Below are positions 4,358 to 5,875 of a DNA stretch of 5,875 bases, in pieces. Origin of the DNA: Cyanobacteriota bacterium (GTDB lineage: Bacteria; Cyanobacteriota; Cyanobacteriia; Leptolyngbyales; Leptolyngbyaceae). Under the pieces are notes generated by a model. The model made no database searches, was not told where the DNA came from, and worked only from the letters and a program-made list of their open reading frames with translations. The stretch is from positions 1-5,875 of the forward strand of contig JAIXVO010000021.1 in the NCBI GenBank assembly GCA_027482985.1, in the 5' to 3' direction. The first letter of the stretch is position 1. Each line of letters starts with the position of its first letter. Made by a program: the position numbers and the translations under genes.

Positions 4358-5875
4358 ACTGTCGTCGTTGAGAATGGTGGCGATCGCGCTATTCGCCCCC
4401 AGGGTGCCATTCGTCGGATTGGTCAGGGTGAAGGCAAAGGTTTCGTTCTGTTCCACGGTGCGATCGCCGACGACAGTGACGGGTACGCCTTTGCGGGTTT
4501 CGCCGGGGGCAAACACCAGGGTGCCGGAGGTGCCAATGTAATCATTCGTGGCAGTGGTGGCAGTCCCATCCGCAGTTCTGTAACGCACACTCACGGCCTG
4601 GTCACTGGCATTGGACAGCGACACGGTAAACCAGAAATTGCTGGTGCCGGTATTGCCTTCTTGGCGACTGATCGGACTGACGCTGATGGTGGGGGGCAGA
4701 TCGTCATTCAGCATTGTCCCGGTGACGCTGGGAGTCGTCAGTTGGGCATTGGTGGCAGCACTGAGGTTGAGCTGGAAAGTTTCGTTGGCTTCCAGGCGGG
4801 TGTCGCCCAGCACAGGAACGGCAATCACTTTTGTTGTCTCGCCCGGCAGGAAGGTGAGGGTGCCGCTGGTGGCCAGATAATCGCTATCTGTCACGCGAGC
4901 CGTGCCATCGGCGGTGCTGTACTGCACGCCCACGGTGCTGCTACTGGGGCTGGAGAGGGAGACCGTAAAGTTAAAGAGCGTCGTGCCGCTGTTGCCCTCC
5001 ACCTGACTGACAGCGCCCACACTCAAGGTGGGTTGAGCCGTGACCGTCACCGTAAAGAATTGCGTGGCGGAGAGATCAACGCCCCCGTTCGTAATGCCGC
5101 CACTGTCCTGCACTTTCAGCCCGATCACGGCACTGCTGGTACTGCCGATCGCCGCGACGGGCGTATAGGTGAGGGTGCCGCTGGGGTTGAGACTAGGACC
5201 CGTTAAAAACAGGCCAGGGTTCGAGTTACTAACAATTTGATAGCTGGCGATCGTTTGTCCAGCTTCGTTGGCGGGGCCTGGCACAAATCCGGTGGCCCAA
5301 CCCGCGATCGTCTGTGCTCCGGCTCCGGCACTGACTGTGAGATTGGCTCCCGGCGTAAAATTGGGGGCATCATTCACCGCATTCACGGTCAAGACTACAG
5401 TGGCAGTGCCAGAGGTGGCACCCAAGGCATCTCGCGTTTGGTAGGTAAAGGTATCGGTGCCATTGAGGTTGGGATTGGGCGTGTAATTAAAGTTGCCATT
5501 GGCATTGAGGGACAACGACCCCAAACTGGGTCCCGTCAGGAGGGCTGCCGTTAGCGGCACATTGCCATCGGGGTCGGTGTCATTGGCTAAGATATTGCCG
5601 CTGATCAGGGTGTCTTCATTGCCGCTGGCAGTATCGTTGACGGCGATCGGGGGGGTATTCACAGTGGCGGTCACCGTCAGGCTGACGGTCGCGAGGCCAG
5701 AATTGGCGCTGCCATCATTGACTTGATAGACAAAGCGATCGCTCCCCGTGAAGCCCGCATTCGGTGTATAAGTAAAGGTGCCATTGGAATTCAGGACGAG
5801 ATTGCCGCTAGTGGGTAGATTCACGACGCTGGCCGTGAGATTCGCCAGGGGGGTATCGACATCCGTGTCATTGGC
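3605..5875 (-). CDS. Modular surface or secreted protein: cadherin-like, Calx-beta and FG-GAP repeats (N-terminus outside window)
   Basis: The frame is open to the right edge, so the 756 visible residues are the C-terminal part; the GTG at 5824 is internal (ANDTDVDTPL precedes it). Domains, numbered from the first full codon: end of a cadherin-like/VCBS-type domain (1-70, YTPNAGFTGSDRFVYQVNDGS); a second (75-167, with NDTASGNEDT and ILANDTDPDG); a third, divergent one (169-280); two Calx-beta domains (282-392 and 396-505), each with VEGN/QEGN, TADGTA, SGTL-F-PGET, NETF and a closing NDD; then five FG-GAP-like repeats (507-756). These repeats carry acidic DFNQDGxxD-type loops at 511, 560, 609, 658 and 711, followed by WR. 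Calx-beta and DxNxDGxxD loops are known calcium-binding elements, so a calcium-stiffened extracellular adhesin or matrix protein is likely. No membrane segment or RTX nonapeptides are visible; any signal peptide would lie outside. The protein stops inside a sixth repeat unit (PWPWVGI). Confidence 0.92.
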   Translation of the reverse strand, partial: ANDTDVDTPLANLTASVVNLPTSGNLVLNSNGTFTYTPNAGFTGSDRFVYQVNDGSANSGLATVSLTVTATVNTPPIAVNDTASGNEDTLISGNILANDTDPDGNVPLTAALLTGPSLGSLSLNANGNFNYTPNPNLNGTDTFTYQTRDALGATSGTATVVLTVNAVNDAPNFTPGANLTVSAGAGAQTIAGWATGFVPGPANEAGQTIASYQIVSNSNPGLFLTGPSLNPSGTLTYTPVAAIGSTSSAVIGLKVQDSGGITNGGVDLSATQFFTVTVTAQPTLSVGAVSQVEGNSGTTLFNFTVSLSSPSSSTVGVQYSTADGTARVTDSDYLATSGTLTFLPGETTKVIAVPVLGDTRLEANETFQLNLSAATNAQLTTPSVTGTMLNDDLPPTISVSPISRQEGNTGTSNFWFTVSLSNASDQAVSVRYRTADGTATTATNDYIGTSGTLVFAPGETRKGVPVTVVGDRTVEQNETFAFTLTNPTNGTLGANSAIATILNDDSITTSDFNQDGINDVVWRNYATGENQVWLMNSTLPSSVLNLPAVSTNWILEGVGDFNQDGNPDLLWREYDGGSTGIWFMAGGSMLSTAALPTIDPSWRIEGVADFNQDNQPDILWRETNSGALGLWYMNGNTLSLAASLTTVGMDWSVDGIADINNDGQTDIIWRYNPTGYTGAWLMYGTTGAQFYASVALPSPNSPVMEIAGSGDFNRDGKTDLLWRNTVTGNNLIWFLDGTKSLAQITTQAMPWPWVGI

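Noticed and set aside
4283..5206. Plus-strand open frame of 307 codons
   Set aside because: It is antisense to the Calx-beta and cadherin-like region. Long antisense frames are expected opposite Gly/Thr/Val/Asn-rich repeat proteins, and the product has only low-complexity Gly/Ala/His content.
5822..5824. GTG as a possible start of the surface-protein gene
   Set aside because: The frame stays open through 5875 and the upstream codons read ANDTDVDTPLANL, the expected start of a cadherin-like domain, so this codon is internal.

Overview
The window looks like chromosomal DNA from a cyanobacterium. The main evidence is eight complete copies of the palindromic octamer GCGATCGC (HIP1), at 1345, 1694, 2307, 3327, 3356, 4380, 4460 and 5735, in coding and non-coding DNA alike, where chance would give about 0.1. 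The gene styles agree: a QueA of the cyanobacterial type and a large surface protein built from cadherin-like, Calx-beta and FG-GAP modules, as often seen in filamentous cyanobacteria. The species cannot be named from the sequence.

Layout from left to right. Positions 1-1315 (minus strand) carry a two-gene nucleotide-sugar module: uxs (UDP-glucuronate decarboxylase, 350-1315) followed 145 bases downstream by the start of ugd (UDP-glucose 6-dehydrogenase, 1-204, cut by the window edge). Together they turn UDP-glucose into UDP-glucuronate and then UDP-xylose, precursors for extracellular polysaccharide. Positions 1316-1734 are a 419-base gap with two small repeats and no supported gene. Positions 1735-2121 (minus) encode a 128-residue soluble protein of unknown function. 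A divergent gap of about 170 bases follows, holding a possible extended -10 promoter and a hairpin-rich leader for queA (2291-3457, plus), the tRNA queuosine enzyme.

queA converges on a large minus-strand gene (3605-5875, open at the window edge) for a modular, probably secreted calcium-binding protein. It has cadherin-like domains, two Calx-beta domains and five FG-GAP-like repeats with a 49-53 residue period. The 147-base spacer between the two stop codons is purine-rich at its left end and pyrimidine-rich at its right end. It holds an imperfect inverted repeat whose two arms each begin exactly at a TGA stop codon, so both convergent genes end in the same stop-codon context, TGAGGAAGC. The last ten codons of queA lie within an adjacent 19-base tandem repeat.

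The enzyme genes are ordinary. No CRISPR array, tRNA, rRNA, insertion sequence or defence system was seen, and nothing here makes a convincing case for a wholly new system. The parts most worth following up are the stop-codon-anchored inverted repeat, the unknown 128-residue protein, the queA leader and the mosaic surface protein.
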